DNA from: Betaproteobacteria bacterium
GTDB lineage: Bacteria; Pseudomonadota; Gammaproteobacteria; Burkholderiales; Rhodocyclaceae
Length of the DNA: 64,000 bases
Assembly: GCA_016234745.1 (NCBI GenBank)
Contig: JACRAR010000074.1
Span: 248,001 to 312,000, forward strand
Direction of reading: 5' to 3'
Shown piece by piece: positions 48,510-57,273 of the stretch. A model generated the notes under the pieces. The model was not told the origin of the DNA. It saw nothing but the letters and a program-made list of their open reading frames with translations, and did no database searches. Within the stretch, counting starts at the first letter, position 1; every line of letters starts with the position of its first letter. The position numbers were made by a program, and so were the translations under genes.

Positions 48510-48563
48510 TACCCCAGAAACAACTGCGGGCACTAGTACCCCAGAGTCGAATTCGGGCACCAG
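48506..48563 (+). repeat. 31-bp palindromic repeat, two tandem copies sharing CTAG
   Basis: Units 48506-48536 (starts CTAGTACCCCAGAA, ends CTGCGGGCACTAG) and 48533-48563 (starts CTAGTACCCCAGAG, ends TTCGGGCACCAG) with a 27-bp period and shared CTAG, as at 6755-6812. The first CTAG contains the mpl stop codon. Confidence 0.9.
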
Positions 48564-48927
48564 ACGCACAACTGCTAGCCTGCTGCGGCCAGGATAGGCT
48601 GGCGGACCTTCCCGATCTTGCCAATAGTTGGCTGGCAAGATCGGCCTTGCCTTGGAAACCGCCCAGGCAGTCCGGCCAGATTTTCTCTCCAATGGTCGTC
48701 GATACCCTTGAATCCATATTTTTATTGCCGTAAATGGAAATATGTGCCAAGATAAACTTAATCTATTTCATTAGAATAATAAAATAATATATTGATTAAT
48801 AATAAATATAGACTTTAACAAACCTAATCGCTGTATTTGCAAGGACTTGAGCATGACTCTGCCCAAGATAGCGACTCGGCATACGGCAAGGCCATGCTCA
48901 AATTGAAAGGGATTAATACGTCTGCAC
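48564..48927 (+). other. Intergenic region, very AT-rich from about 48714 to 48832
   Basis: The 418 bp between mpl and the HDOD-kinase gene hold the repeat pair, the 12-bp hairpin and then about 120 bases of strikingly AT-rich DNA (runs such as TAATAAATATAG and AATAATAAAATAATATATTG) in a GC-rich neighbourhood. I see no credible ORF. The AT-rich part lies 95-215 bp upstream of the HDOD-kinase ATG and may contain its promoter or an upstream activating/nucleoid-protein site. Confidence 0.6.
48612..48644 (+). terminator. 12-bp stem-loop downstream of mpl
   Basis: Perfect stem CCGATCTTGCCA (48612-48623) and TGGCAAGATCGG (48633-48644) around a 9-base loop. No T-tract follows on either strand, so it may be a structural or Rho-assisted terminator or a protein site rather than a classic terminator. 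It lies 103 bp beyond the mpl stop. Confidence 0.5.
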
Positions 48928-51207
48928 ATGCTTGATTCGGTTCAAGACATCCGGCAACGATTATTGATCGCCAAGCTTCCGGCGATGCCGGAGATATTGG
49001 TCAAGCTGATCAGGCTATGCCAGATCGAAGAAGCAGGCACGGCCGAACTGGCTGCCCTGATCGCCAAGGATCCTGCAATGGCGTGCAAGGTACTGAGTGC
49101 CGCCAACAGTTCCCTGTATGCGTGCAACAGGGGCAAGAAGCCCGGACTGATGCAGTCGCTCCAGACTTTGGGCATGGATACCACCAAAACCTTGCTGATC
49201 TGCGAGTCTGTATTTCAGGTTTTCAATGGGCTGGCCAATGCAAAAGATACCGATCTGCGTGGCTTCTGGCGGCATTCCCTTACAGCAGCGGTTTGCGCAC
49301 GGGAAATCGCAATCTGTTTATCCTATTCTCATCTCGAGGAGGCCTACCTAGCCGGCCTGCTGCATGATGTTGGCCGGCTCGCCCTGTTCAGCGCTGCACC
49401 CAAAGAATATTCAATGCTGGCGAGTCATATCGATGATGCCGGCCTGTGCCTGGCAGAGGAACGTATTTTCCATCTGACGCACGCAGAAGCCGGTGCATTG
49501 CTGATTGAACGCTGGGGCCTCGATTCCTACCTCGCCGACAGTGTTCGCTATCATCATCAGAGCATGACTCGGGCTGGGTCGGCCCATCCCTTGATACGCA
49601 CGGTCATCCTCGCCGATGCTCTGGCAAGTCAATGTAGTTCGGCGCCAGAGATTGCAAAGGTGCTATGCGGGATTGATGCCGAGACATTGGCGGCCATCTG
49701 CAGCAACGCCGCCGAGCAGGTCAGGCAGGCCGCTGAAATGCTCAAGCTCGATCTTGCGGCAACCGAACCTGTCATGAGCATGTTGTACCCTGCCACCCCG
49801 GTCATCACGCCTGCTGATTTCAATCAGCAGCTAGCAGTGGAAGTCCAGCAACTGGTTCTGAACTCCACCGCCAAGATGTTCTATACACGGCCTTCGGGGC
49901 TGGCGGGCGTCTTGTCTGCAATCAGAGAATCGGCTGCGCTGCTGTTCGGCTTCACTGAGGTCATGTTGCTGCTGCGGAACGAAGCGACCAACTGCCTGCA
50001 CGGCGTGGTGATCCCCGGTTCCCGCAGTGACCACGCCGAATTCATGATGCCGCTGGATGATGGCGGTGCGGTGTCCGTTGCGATAGCGCAGCGCCGGGTG
50101 GCGTATATAGAATCCGATTCCCGGCTGCCGAGATTGTCTGAGGAGCAGCAGTTATTGCTGCAAATCAGCAAGGGACGGGTCAAACCCAACGTCAAGCCCG
50201 AACCCAGTGGCCAGGCCGGGTTCACCACCGGCACACAAGGCAATAGCGGCACAAGCGACCAAACACTCAGCCTGGCTGAAGAACAGCTGTTGCGTCTGCT
50301 CGATGCCGAATATCTGGTGTGCCTGCCGTTGCTGCACGACACTCATTGCCGCGGCGTATTGCTCGGAGCAGCGCTTGATCTCCAGATCAGCGAGTTGCAG
50401 CTGCGGGAAACGTTCATGTTGGCTTTCGCCAACCAGGCTGCAACAGCAATCACGGCTGCCAGCCATAAAGAAGACCAGGAGCAGCGCAGTGCAGGGCAGA
50501 TCGCCGCAGAGTATCGCCAGGCGTCCCGCCAGATCGTCCATGAGGCGAACAATCCTTTGTCCATCATCAAAAACTACTTGGCCGTACTGGGCAACAAGGT
50601 GGCGCGACAGGAGCCCGTTTCCAGCGAGATATCGATCCTTAGTTCCGAGATTGATCGGGTTGGCCAAATTCTGAGAGGGCTTACCGAAATCAAGCCGATC
50701 GTCGGCGATGAGATGATAGAGATCGACCGAGTGGTAGGGGAAGTCGTCAGGTTTTATTCCGCCAGCCTGCCGCAAACCGCTCCCGTCCGCATCACAACCC
50801 GCTTGCAGGCCGGCACGACGAAGCCCAGAGTCGATGCGGCTTCGCTCAAGCAAATTCTGCTCAACCTGATCAAGAACGCCTCCGAAGCCATGCCCGATGA
50901 TGGCGAGATCATGATCACCACAAGCGACTCGATCAACCGCGATGGCCGCCTCTATTGCGAACTCACGGTCCGGGACAACGGTCCGGGAATTGTCCCAGAG
51001 GTCCTGGCCAAGCTGTTTTCTCCCGTTGCAACCACGAAAACAGGACAACACATGGGACTGGGATTGAAAATTGTCCACGACCTGGTAAAGAGCATGGATG
51101 GTGCCATCACCTGCCGCAGCAGTTCTGCCGGCACATCCTTTGAAATTCTGCTGCCAGTTGCCGACGCGGCATCTGGCGATCCCGCATCTCTTCGATCAAA
51201 TCATTGA
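48928..51207 (+). CDS. HDOD-GAF sensor histidine kinase
   Basis: 759 residues, no membrane segment. Order: HDOD domain (about 1-280) with KLPAMPEILVKLIRL, DPAMACKVLSAANSS and LAGLLHDVGRLALF; a GAF-like region (about 300-510) interrupted by a Gly/Thr/Ser-rich insert near 420-445; a dimerisation helix with the phospho-acceptor in RQIVHEANNPLSIIKNYL (His about 537); and an ATPase domain with ILLNLIKNASEAMPDDG (N box), VRDNGPGIVPEV (G1) and GLGLKIVHDLV (G2). The kinase is therefore complete. The next gene, 7 bases on, is a response regulator with GGDEF and EAL domains, so the pair likely controls cyclic-di-GMP in response to an unknown cytoplasmic cue. Confidence 0.88.
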   Translation: MLDSVQDIRQRLLIAKLPAMPEILVKLIRLCQIEEAGTAELAALIAKDPAMACKVLSAANSSLYACNRGKKPGLMQSLQTLGMDTTKTLLICESVFQVFNGLANAKDTDLRGFWRHSLTAAVCAREIAICLSYSHLEEAYLAGLLHDVGRLALFSAAPKEYSMLASHIDDAGLCLAEERIFHLTHAEAGALLIERWGLDSYLADSVRYHHQSMTRAGSAHPLIRTVILADALASQCSSAPEIAKVLCGIDAETLAAICSNAAEQVRQAAEMLKLDLAATEPVMSMLYPATPVITPADFNQQLAVEVQQLVLNSTAKMFYTRPSGLAGVLSAIRESAALLFGFTEVMLLLRNEATNCLHGVVIPGSRSDHAEFMMPLDDGGAVSVAIAQRRVAYIESDSRLPRLSEEQQLLLQISKGRVKPNVKPEPSGQAGFTTGTQGNSGTSDQTLSLAEEQLLRLLDAEYLVCLPLLHDTHCRGVLLGAALDLQISELQLRETFMLAFANQAATAITAASHKEDQEQRSAGQIAAEYRQASRQIVHEANNPLSIIKNYLAVLGNKVARQEPVSSEISILSSEIDRVGQILRGLTEIKPIVGDEMIEIDRVVGEVVRFYSASLPQTAPVRITTRLQAGTTKPRVDAASLKQILLNLIKNASEAMPDDGEIMITTSDSINRDGRLYCELTVRDNGPGIVPEVLAKLFSPVATTKTGQHMGLGLKIVHDLVKSMDGAITCRSSSAGTSFEILLPVADAASGDPASLRSNH

Positions 51208-51214
51208 GGCAGCC

Positions 51215-53419
51215 ATGGACGAGATTGAATCAGCTTTTCTGGCATTTGGCTTGACTGGAGAGAAGCCGCTAAGCGAAAGCCGCTTCTGTCTTGAACCTCG
51301 CTTATTGCTGGTGGATGACGAGCCTAAGCTGCTCGACAGTGTTTGCGAATTGCTGAAGGGCTCGGGCTGCCAATTTACCACCGCCAATAGCGGCAAAGCC
51401 GCCATCGAACAGCTTTCACGCCTGCAGTTCGATCTGGTGCTGCTCGACCTGCGGCTGCCGGACATGTCCGGCCATCAGGTCATGGATTACATGAAGCAAC
51501 ACGAGATCTCCGCCTATGTAATCGTCATTAGCGGCGATTCGGTGATCGAAGCGGCGATCGGCGCTCTGGCGCGCGGCGCTTATGGCTATTTGCGCAAGCC
51601 TTACGAGCCGGGAGAACTGCTCAAGCTGGTCGAGAATGCCATACACAGGCGACGGCTGGAAATTCAAAACCAGCAGATGACTGCAAGAATCGAAAACTCC
51701 GAAAAGCTCTATCGCTATCTCATCGACAATTCGCCAGACATCATCTACACCCTGAATCGCGAGGGCTGTTTTTCTTTTATCAACCAGCGCGTTGAAAGCC
51801 TGCTTGGCATCAGCCGCGATCAATTGCTCGGCAAGCATTACGCGGAATTGGTGCACGAGGATGATCGGAGCCGCGCAGCCAATATCTTCAACGAACGTCG
51901 CTGCGGTGCGCGCGCTTCGCGGAATATCGAATTGCGCCTGAAATGCTTCGACAACATTGGGGAAGAACGCCGCTTTGAGAATACCCTGATCACGATCGTG
52001 CTCAACTCAACCGGCATGTATGCGCAAGACGGCGGTTATTCGCAGCACGAATTTCTGGGTACCTACGGCGTCGCGCGCGACATCACGGATCGCAAGCGCG
52101 CCGAAGAACAGATCACCTATCATGCCTACCACGACATACTTACCGAGTTGCCCAACCGCATCCTGTTCAAGGATCGCCTGAGTTTGGCGTTGGCCCAAGC
52201 CAAGCGCCAGGGAAAAGAGCTAGCGGTGATGTTTATCGATCTCGACCGATTCAAGTGGGTCAACGACACCTTCGGTCATGTGCGCGGTGACGAGTTGCTG
52301 CAGATGGTTACGGCGCGTTTGAAGCTGGCGCTGCGCGGCAGCGATACCCTGGCACGGCAAGGTGGTGACGAATTTACGCTGCTGCTGCCCGATTTGAGCA
52401 GCCGGCAGGACGCCGAGCGCCTCGCAGGAAAAATCCTCGACAACCTGAGTGAACCATTCGAGATTGAAAACCACGAAATCCACATCTCGGCAAGCATAGG
52501 CATCGCCATCTATCCCGAACATGGCGAATCTGTCGACGAACTTCTGCGACACGCAGACATCGCCATGTATCAAATCAAGTTTGCCGAGAAGAACGGTTAC
52601 AGTTTTTACGATCCGCTGATTAAGGACTCGACCCATCAGAAAATTGTGCTTGAGCAAAGCCTGCGCAAAGCGCTGGAACTGGGCGAACTGGAAATGTATT
52701 ACCAGCCGCAAGTGAATGCCAAGGACGGCAAGCTGGTTGGGGCCGAAGCGCTGATGCGCTGGAATCATCCAACCCGCGGCCTGCTGAGTGCAGGGGAATT
52801 TCTGCCGCTGGCCGAAGAAGTCGGGCTGATGATTCCAATCAGCGACTGGATGCTGGAAGCGATCTGCAACGACCTGAAAAGCTGGAATGTAAAAAGCGAT
52901 GCGCAATTCAAGCTGTCCTTCAATCTGTCCCCCCAGTATCTGGACCATGGCGGCTTTTCGGAAAACCTGGCCCGGGCGCTCAAGCACCATGCCATTTCGC
53001 CCGACCTGATCGAAGTCGAGATCACGGAGAACATCTCCATCCGCAATCCCCAGTTCGCCATTGAACAACTCGAAAAATTATGCCGGGTCGGAGTTGCCAT
53101 TGCCATTGACGATTTCGGCACCGGCTATTCTTCCCTATCCTATCTTCACAAGTTTCCGGTGCATACGATCAAGATCGACCAGGCCTTCGTACGCGAAATC
53201 AAGTCGTCATTCGATCACCATCCCGTCGTGCTGGCGATCATCTCGATTGCCAACGGCTTGGGCAAGCGCCTGATTGCCGAGGGGGTCGAAACCGACGAAC
53301 AGTCTCGCTTTCTTGAGAAGTCGGGCTGCTCTACGATGCAGGGTTATCTCTACCATCGTCCGATGTCGAACCGGCAGTTGATCAAGATCATGTCGAAGCG
53401 ATCGGCAAATGTGGCCTGA
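51215..53419 (+). CDS. Response regulator with PAS, GGDEF and EAL domains
   Basis: About 734 residues. Receiver domain (28-145): D34, D35, phospho-acceptor D78 in DLVLLDLRLPD and K128 in LRKPYE. PAS domain (about 163-295). GGDEF domain with ID-LDRFKWVND and an intact GGDEF (383-387), preceded by an inhibitory-site RxxD (RGSD, 374-377). EAL domain with E511-A-L in GAEALMRW and DDFGTGYSSLSYL. Both cyclase and phosphodiesterase motifs are intact, so the net activity is not predictable. The ATG at 51215 is chosen because an earlier in-frame start at 51098 lies inside the kinase gene. Likely partner of that kinase. Confidence 0.9.
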   Translation: MDEIESAFLAFGLTGEKPLSESRFCLEPRLLLVDDEPKLLDSVCELLKGSGCQFTTANSGKAAIEQLSRLQFDLVLLDLRLPDMSGHQVMDYMKQHEISAYVIVISGDSVIEAAIGALARGAYGYLRKPYEPGELLKLVENAIHRRRLEIQNQQMTARIENSEKLYRYLIDNSPDIIYTLNREGCFSFINQRVESLLGISRDQLLGKHYAELVHEDDRSRAANIFNERRCGARASRNIELRLKCFDNIGEERRFENTLITIVLNSTGMYAQDGGYSQHEFLGTYGVARDITDRKRAEEQITYHAYHDILTELPNRILFKDRLSLALAQAKRQGKELAVMFIDLDRFKWVNDTFGHVRGDELLQMVTARLKLALRGSDTLARQGGDEFTLLLPDLSSRQDAERLAGKILDNLSEPFEIENHEIHISASIGIAIYPEHGESVDELLRHADIAMYQIKFAEKNGYSFYDPLIKDSTHQKIVLEQSLRKALELGELEMYYQPQVNAKDGKLVGAEALMRWNHPTRGLLSAGEFLPLAEEVGLMIPISDWMLEAICNDLKSWNVKSDAQFKLSFNLSPQYLDHGGFSENLARALKHHAISPDLIEVEITENISIRNPQFAIEQLEKLCRVGVAIAIDDFGTGYSSLSYLHKFPVHTIKIDQAFVREIKSSFDHHPVVLAIISIANGLGKRLIAEGVETDEQSRFLEKSGCSTMQGYLYHRPMSNRQLIKIMSKRSANVA

Positions 53420-53499
53420 AAACAAGGTCCCAATCAATAAGTTATTTTGCACGTGAGGGGTGCCGCGTTACTGAAACGATGCAAGAAGCAACGCACAAT

Positions 53500-53525
53500 A
53501 AAAAAGCCACCCGAAGGTGGCTTTT
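53500..53525 (+). terminator. Bidirectional rho-independent terminator
   Basis: Stem AAAAGCCACC (53502-53511) and GGTGGCTTTT (53516-53525) with loop CGAA. T-tracts occur on both sides (TTTTCTGTC rightward, TTTTTATTG leftward). It stands 80 bp past the EAL gene stop and 35 bp past the 3' end of the leftward tRNA-Val, and so can serve both. Confidence 0.9.
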
Positions 53526-53559
53526 CTGTCCTACAAGTGCCAACTTATTTAGGATAAGT

Positions 53560-53636
53560 TGGTAGGCGCGATTGGACTCGAACCAACGACCTCCACGATG
53601 TCAACGTGGCGTTCTAACCAGCTGAACTACGCGCCT
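53560..53636 (-). tRNA. tRNA-Val (anticodon GAC)
   Basis: 77 bases that fold into a full cloverleaf: acceptor AGGCGCG/CGCGCCT, D-arm GTTC...GAAC, anticodon arm CCACG-TTGACAT-CGTGG (anticodon GAC), T-arm GTTGG-TTCGAGT-CCAAT and encoded 3' ACCA. It reads leftward, 48 bp after prpE. TAAAAT (leftward, 53654-53649) lies 12 bases upstream and could be its -10, with no clear -35. Confidence 0.97.
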
Positions 53637-53684
53637 GAAACGGGTCGCATTTTAACCGAAAACCGTTATCCGCGCCGCCGATAA

Positions 53685-55580
53685 TTACTTGGCGGCCAGA
53701 GAAGCCTTGATCTGCTCCAGCGTGCTGGGATCGTCGATGGTTGTCAGGTCGCCCGGATCGCGCCCTTCCGCCAGGGCCTGAATCGAACGACGCAGCATCT
53801 TGCCGGAGCGGGTCTTGGGCAGCCCGGAAATGAAATGCACCCGGCTCGGCCGCGCAATCGCACCGAGCAGACCGTCGACAGTCGCCATGATTTCCTTTTC
53901 CAGTTTCTGCCTGCCCTCGGGCGTGGCGACCAGCGCGGCGTCCTTGACCACGGCGAAAGCCATCGGCATCTGTCCCTTGAGCTGATCGGCAACGCCCACC
54001 ACCGCCACTTCGGCAATCGCGGCATGCGCCTGGACTGCCTCCTCGATCTCGCGCGTGCCAAGACGATGGCCGGCAACGTTGATGACGTCGTCGGTCCGGC
54101 CCAGGATGAAATAGTAGCCGTCCTTGTCGCGGATGCCCCAGTCGAAAGAGGAATACACCTGGGGCGATTTGAAGAGGGTGAAGTAAGTGCTGACGAAGCG
54201 TGCATCGTCGCCCCACACGGTCGACAGACAACCGGGCGGCAGCGGCGGCAAGACGCCAACCACGGCCTTCTCGTCTGCGCCCGCCTCGCTGCCGTCTTCG
54301 CGGAACAACTTGAGGTTGTAGCCATACGCAGGGAATGAAGGCGAACCGAACTTGATCTGGGTTTTCTCCACACCGGGGGCGGCGGTCAGCATCGGCCAGC
54401 CGGTTTCGGTCTGCCAGTAGTGGTCGATGACCGGCTTCTTCAGTTCGCCCATGATCCATTCATGGGTCGGCTGGTCGAGCGGCTCGCCGGCCAGGAACAG
54501 GTGCTTGAGGCTGGAGAGGTCGTACTTGTGCAAGTAGGCCGAATCCTGTTTTTTCAGCACGCGGATTGCGGTCGGGGCCGAGAACATGACATTGACCTTG
54601 TACTTCTCGACGATTTTCCACCAGATGCCGGCATCGGGGCGCAGCGGCGTGCCTTCGTACATGATCGTCGCCATGCCGGCGATCAGCGGCGCATAGATGA
54701 TGTAGGAGTGGCCGACCACCCAGCCGATGTCGGAGGTGGCGAAGTAGGTTTCCCCGGCTGCGCCGCAATAGATGCGCTTGATCGACGACGCCAGCGCCAC
54801 GGCATAACCGCCGACATCGCGCTGCACGCCCTTGGGCTTGCCGGTGGTGCCGGAGGTATACAGGATGTAGGAAGGCTCGTTGGATTCCAGCCAGGTGACC
54901 GGCACCTGGGCATCCATGTGCTTGGCGCGCAGTGTCGCATAATCGACATCGCGGCCCGCCACCAGTTTCATCTCCTTGTCGATGCCGCGATTCACCAGCA
55001 GCACCTTGGCGGGCGGGAATTGCGCCAGCTTGCAGGATTCGTCCACCAGGTGCTTGTAGGGCACCGCCTTGCCGGCGCGCATGCCGGCATCCGACGAGAT
55101 CATCAGCTTCGGCCTGGCGTCGTCGATGCGGGTGGCGAGCGAGTTGGCGGCGAAACCACCGAACACCACCGAGTGGATCGCACCGATGCGGGCGCAAGCC
55201 AGCATGGCGAAGCAGGCTTCGGCGATCATCGGCATGTAGATCAAAACCCGATCGCCCTTGCCAACCCCCAGCTCCTGCATCACTGCGGCCATGCGCATGA
55301 CTTCCTGCTTGAGTTCGGCGAAGCTGTAGATCTTTTCCTGGTCGGTTTCGGTCGAAATGAAAATCAGGGCGCGATCGTTCGGACGCTTTTCGGCATGGCG
55401 GTCGATAGCGTTGTAGCAGAGGTTGGTTTCACCGCCGCTGAACCACCGGGCGAACGGCGGCTTGGAGAAATCCAGGATGCTTTGCGGCTGCTTGTGCCAG
55501 TCGATCAGCTTGGCTTCTTCGGCCCAGAAGGCGTCGGGCTGTTCTATTGATCGCTGATAAAACTCCTTATATGTCGTCAT
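53685..55580 (-). CDS. prpE: Propionate-CoA ligase (propionyl-CoA synthetase) PrpE
   Basis: Activates propionate to propionyl-CoA through an acyl-adenylate. 631 residues of the acetyl-CoA-synthetase type: N-terminal TYKEFYQRSIEQPDAFWAEEA, the phosphate loop YILYTSGTTGKPKGVQRD, HYWQTETGWP, and GRTDDVINVAGHRLGTREIEE with the acetylatable lysine region TRSGKMLRR near the C-terminus. VGHSYIIYAPL and the absence of the ACS-specific WWxTE tryptophan pattern favour PrpE over Acs. The ATG at 55580 follows GAGGAGGAG. It is 29 bp downstream of acuI, so acryloyl-CoA and propionate metabolism appear linked. Confidence 0.88.
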   Translation of the reverse strand: MTTYKEFYQRSIEQPDAFWAEEAKLIDWHKQPQSILDFSKPPFARWFSGGETNLCYNAIDRHAEKRPNDRALIFISTETDQEKIYSFAELKQEVMRMAAVMQELGVGKGDRVLIYMPMIAEACFAMLACARIGAIHSVVFGGFAANSLATRIDDARPKLMISSDAGMRAGKAVPYKHLVDESCKLAQFPPAKVLLVNRGIDKEMKLVAGRDVDYATLRAKHMDAQVPVTWLESNEPSYILYTSGTTGKPKGVQRDVGGYAVALASSIKRIYCGAAGETYFATSDIGWVVGHSYIIYAPLIAGMATIMYEGTPLRPDAGIWWKIVEKYKVNVMFSAPTAIRVLKKQDSAYLHKYDLSSLKHLFLAGEPLDQPTHEWIMGELKKPVIDHYWQTETGWPMLTAAPGVEKTQIKFGSPSFPAYGYNLKLFREDGSEAGADEKAVVGVLPPLPPGCLSTVWGDDARFVSTYFTLFKSPQVYSSFDWGIRDKDGYYFILGRTDDVINVAGHRLGTREIEEAVQAHAAIAEVAVVGVADQLKGQMPMAFAVVKDAALVATPEGRQKLEKEIMATVDGLLGAIARPSRVHFISGLPKTRSGKMLRRSIQALAEGRDPGDLTTIDDPSTLEQIKASLAAK

Positions 55581-55609
55581 GCGCTCCTCCTCGGGTTCTG
55601 GTTCAGTCT

Positions 55610-56599
55610 TCAGCCGGCAATTTCGACGACGACGCGGCCGGTGATGCGGCTCTTGATGAAGTCGTCGAATACGCTCGGCAGTTGGTCGAAGGCGATGCTG
55701 CGCGTCAGCCGCTCCAGATGCTCCGGCCGCATGTCGCTGGCCAGGCGCTGCCACACCGCGGCCCGCTGCGGCATCGGGCAATTCACCGAATCCACGCCGA
55801 GCAGGCTCACGCCGCGCAGGATGAAAGGCATCACCGTGGTGTTCAAAGTATGGCTGGCGGCCAGGCCGATGCTCGCCAGCGTGCCGCCGATCTGCATGGT
55901 GCTGGCCATCCAGGCCAGCACATCGCCGCCCAGGTTATCCACCGCGCCGGCCCAGAGCGACTTGTCGAGCGGCTTGATCTTGGCCAGATCCAACGACTGG
56001 CGCAGCATGACTTCCTTGGCGCCGAGGCTCTTGAGGAAATCGGTCTGAGCTTCCTTGCCGGTCAGGGCAACCACATGATAGCCGAGCTTGGCCAGCGCCT
56101 CGATGGCGATGCTGCCGACTCCGCCGGTGGCTCCGCTGACGATCACCGGACCGTTGCCGGGTTTGAGTCCGTTGGCTTCCATGCGCACCACCGCCAGGCC
56201 CGCGGTGAAACCGGCGGTGCCGAAAATCATGGCTTCCTTGAGGCTCATTCCCGCCGGCAGCTTCAGCACCCAGTCGGCAGGCAGGCGCGCCACTTCGGCA
56301 AAACCGCCGTGATGCGCCACGCCTATGTCGTAGCTGGTGGCCAGAACCGCGTCACCCACGGCAAAGCGCGGATCGCTGCTCGCGCTGACGGTGCCGGCCA
56401 GATCGATGCCGCCGATGCACGGGAAGCGCCGGATGATCTTGCCGGCACCCGTTGCAGCCAGCGCATCCTTGTAATTGACGCTCGAATAGGCAACACGGAT
56501 TGTCACCTGACCAGGATCCAGCTGCTCCTCGCTCATCTCGGTGAAACGACTGACGACCTTGCCGTCTTCCTGATTGATCAGATAGGCTTTGAAACTCAC
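55610..56599 (-). CDS. acuI: Acryloyl-CoA reductase AcuI (YhdH/YhfP family quinone oxidoreductase)
   Basis: An NADPH-dependent medium-chain dehydrogenase/reductase of 329 residues with no zinc site. MSFKAYLINQEDGKVVSRF at the start, SSVNYKDALAATGAGKIIRRFP, GIDLAGTV, FGTAGFTAGLAVVRME and the nucleotide loop VSGATGGVGSIAIEAL match AcuI/YhdH. It reduces acryloyl-CoA to propionyl-CoA, which fits with prpE next in the operon. RBS AAAAGGAG precedes the ATG. Confidence 0.88.
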   Translation of the reverse strand: MSFKAYLINQEDGKVVSRFTEMSEEQLDPGQVTIRVAYSSVNYKDALAATGAGKIIRRFPCIGGIDLAGTVSASSDPRFAVGDAVLATSYDIGVAHHGGFAEVARLPADWVLKLPAGMSLKEAMIFGTAGFTAGLAVVRMEANGLKPGNGPVIVSGATGGVGSIAIEALAKLGYHVVALTGKEAQTDFLKSLGAKEVMLRQSLDLAKIKPLDKSLWAGAVDNLGGDVLAWMASTMQIGGTLASIGLAASHTLNTTVMPFILRGVSLLGVDSVNCPMPQRAAVWQRLASDMRPEHLERLTRSIAFDQLPSVFDDFIKSRITGRVVVEIAG

Positions 56600-56729
56600 G
56601 ATGCACTCCTTTTAGCGGCACGCGTTACGCCGCACCATGAAAAATGATGGTCGATTATAACGAGCCAATACTGACAAATGGCTGAACGGACAGGGGCAAA
56701 CGGGAAGAGACACGGGAAGGGACAAAAAT

Positions 56730-56758
56730 TTGCCAGCCGGCGGTGACCTGCCTAGAAT
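56730..56758 (+). promoter_or_regulatory. Sigma-70 type promoter of tRNA-Gly
   Basis: TTGCCA (56730-56735), 17-base spacer and TAGAAT (56753-56758), 10 bases before the 5' end of the tRNA. Both hexamers are close to consensus and the spacing is ideal. Confidence 0.75.
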
Positions 56759-56768
56759 AGCCCGCAGT

Positions 56769-56842
56769 GCGGGCGTCGTATAATGGTAATACCCTAGCTT
56801 CCCAAGCTAGAGCCGAGGGTTCGATTCCCTTCGCCCGCTCCA
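56769..56842 (+). tRNA. tRNA-Gly (anticodon CCC)
   Basis: 74 bases: acceptor GCGGGCG/CGCCCGC, D-arm with TCGTATAATGGTAAT, anticodon arm CTAGC-TTCCCAA-GCTAG (anticodon CCC), T-arm GAGGG-TTCGATT-CCCTT (one non-Watson-Crick pair) and encoded TCCA. It has its own promoter. It lies between acuI and the toxin-antitoxin pair; tRNA genes often mark integration sites, but I see no repeat of its 3' end nearby. Confidence 0.97.
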
Positions 56843-56925
56843 ATCCCCTCCGTCATTTTCCCTTCTGTCCCGGTGTCGAGATTGTTCATTCCAAATATTT
56901 CGCAGCAGATTCGTGAGCGTCTTTC

Positions 56926-57273
56926 CTATTGTGAATCTATCGCCGCTTGCAATTTGGCAAGTGCTTCTTCAATGACCACTGGCGGAACAGTTTCAATCCG
57001 TTTCGCTGCCCGCGCCGCCAAATCGATCATCCGACACTGACTGATGACCGCGGCGCCCTGCGTTTTTGTTCCGGACCCCATAAGCGTCACCGTCCAACCC
57101 CTAATCCGATCCAGGTTGCCACCCTGCGTAATGGCCGCGACCAACGCCCGGCCGCCGCTATTGAACTCCGCATTCGACAACACAAGCACCGGTCGCCTTC
57201 CCTGAATTTCACTTCCCAACACAGGGTCGAGCGTCACCTGCACAATATCGCCCTGATTGAATTTCTGTCTCAC
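56926..57273 (-). CDS. mazF: MazF/PemK family endoribonuclease toxin
   Basis: 115 residues of the CcdB/PemK fold. RQKFNQGDIVQVTLDPVLGSEIQGRRPVLVLSNAEFN (in parts) is the MazF signature; the GSEIQGRRPVLV arginine belongs to the active site. SQCRMIDLAARAAKRI matches the later conserved strand-helix. Such toxins cut mRNA. Overlaps the antitoxin gene by 4 bp, the usual antitoxin-first order. Confidence 0.88.
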   Translation of the reverse strand: MRQKFNQGDIVQVTLDPVLGSEIQGRRPVLVLSNAEFNSGGRALVAAITQGGNLDRIRGWTVTLMGSGTKTQGAAVISQCRMIDLAARAAKRIETVPPVVIEEALAKLQAAIDSQ

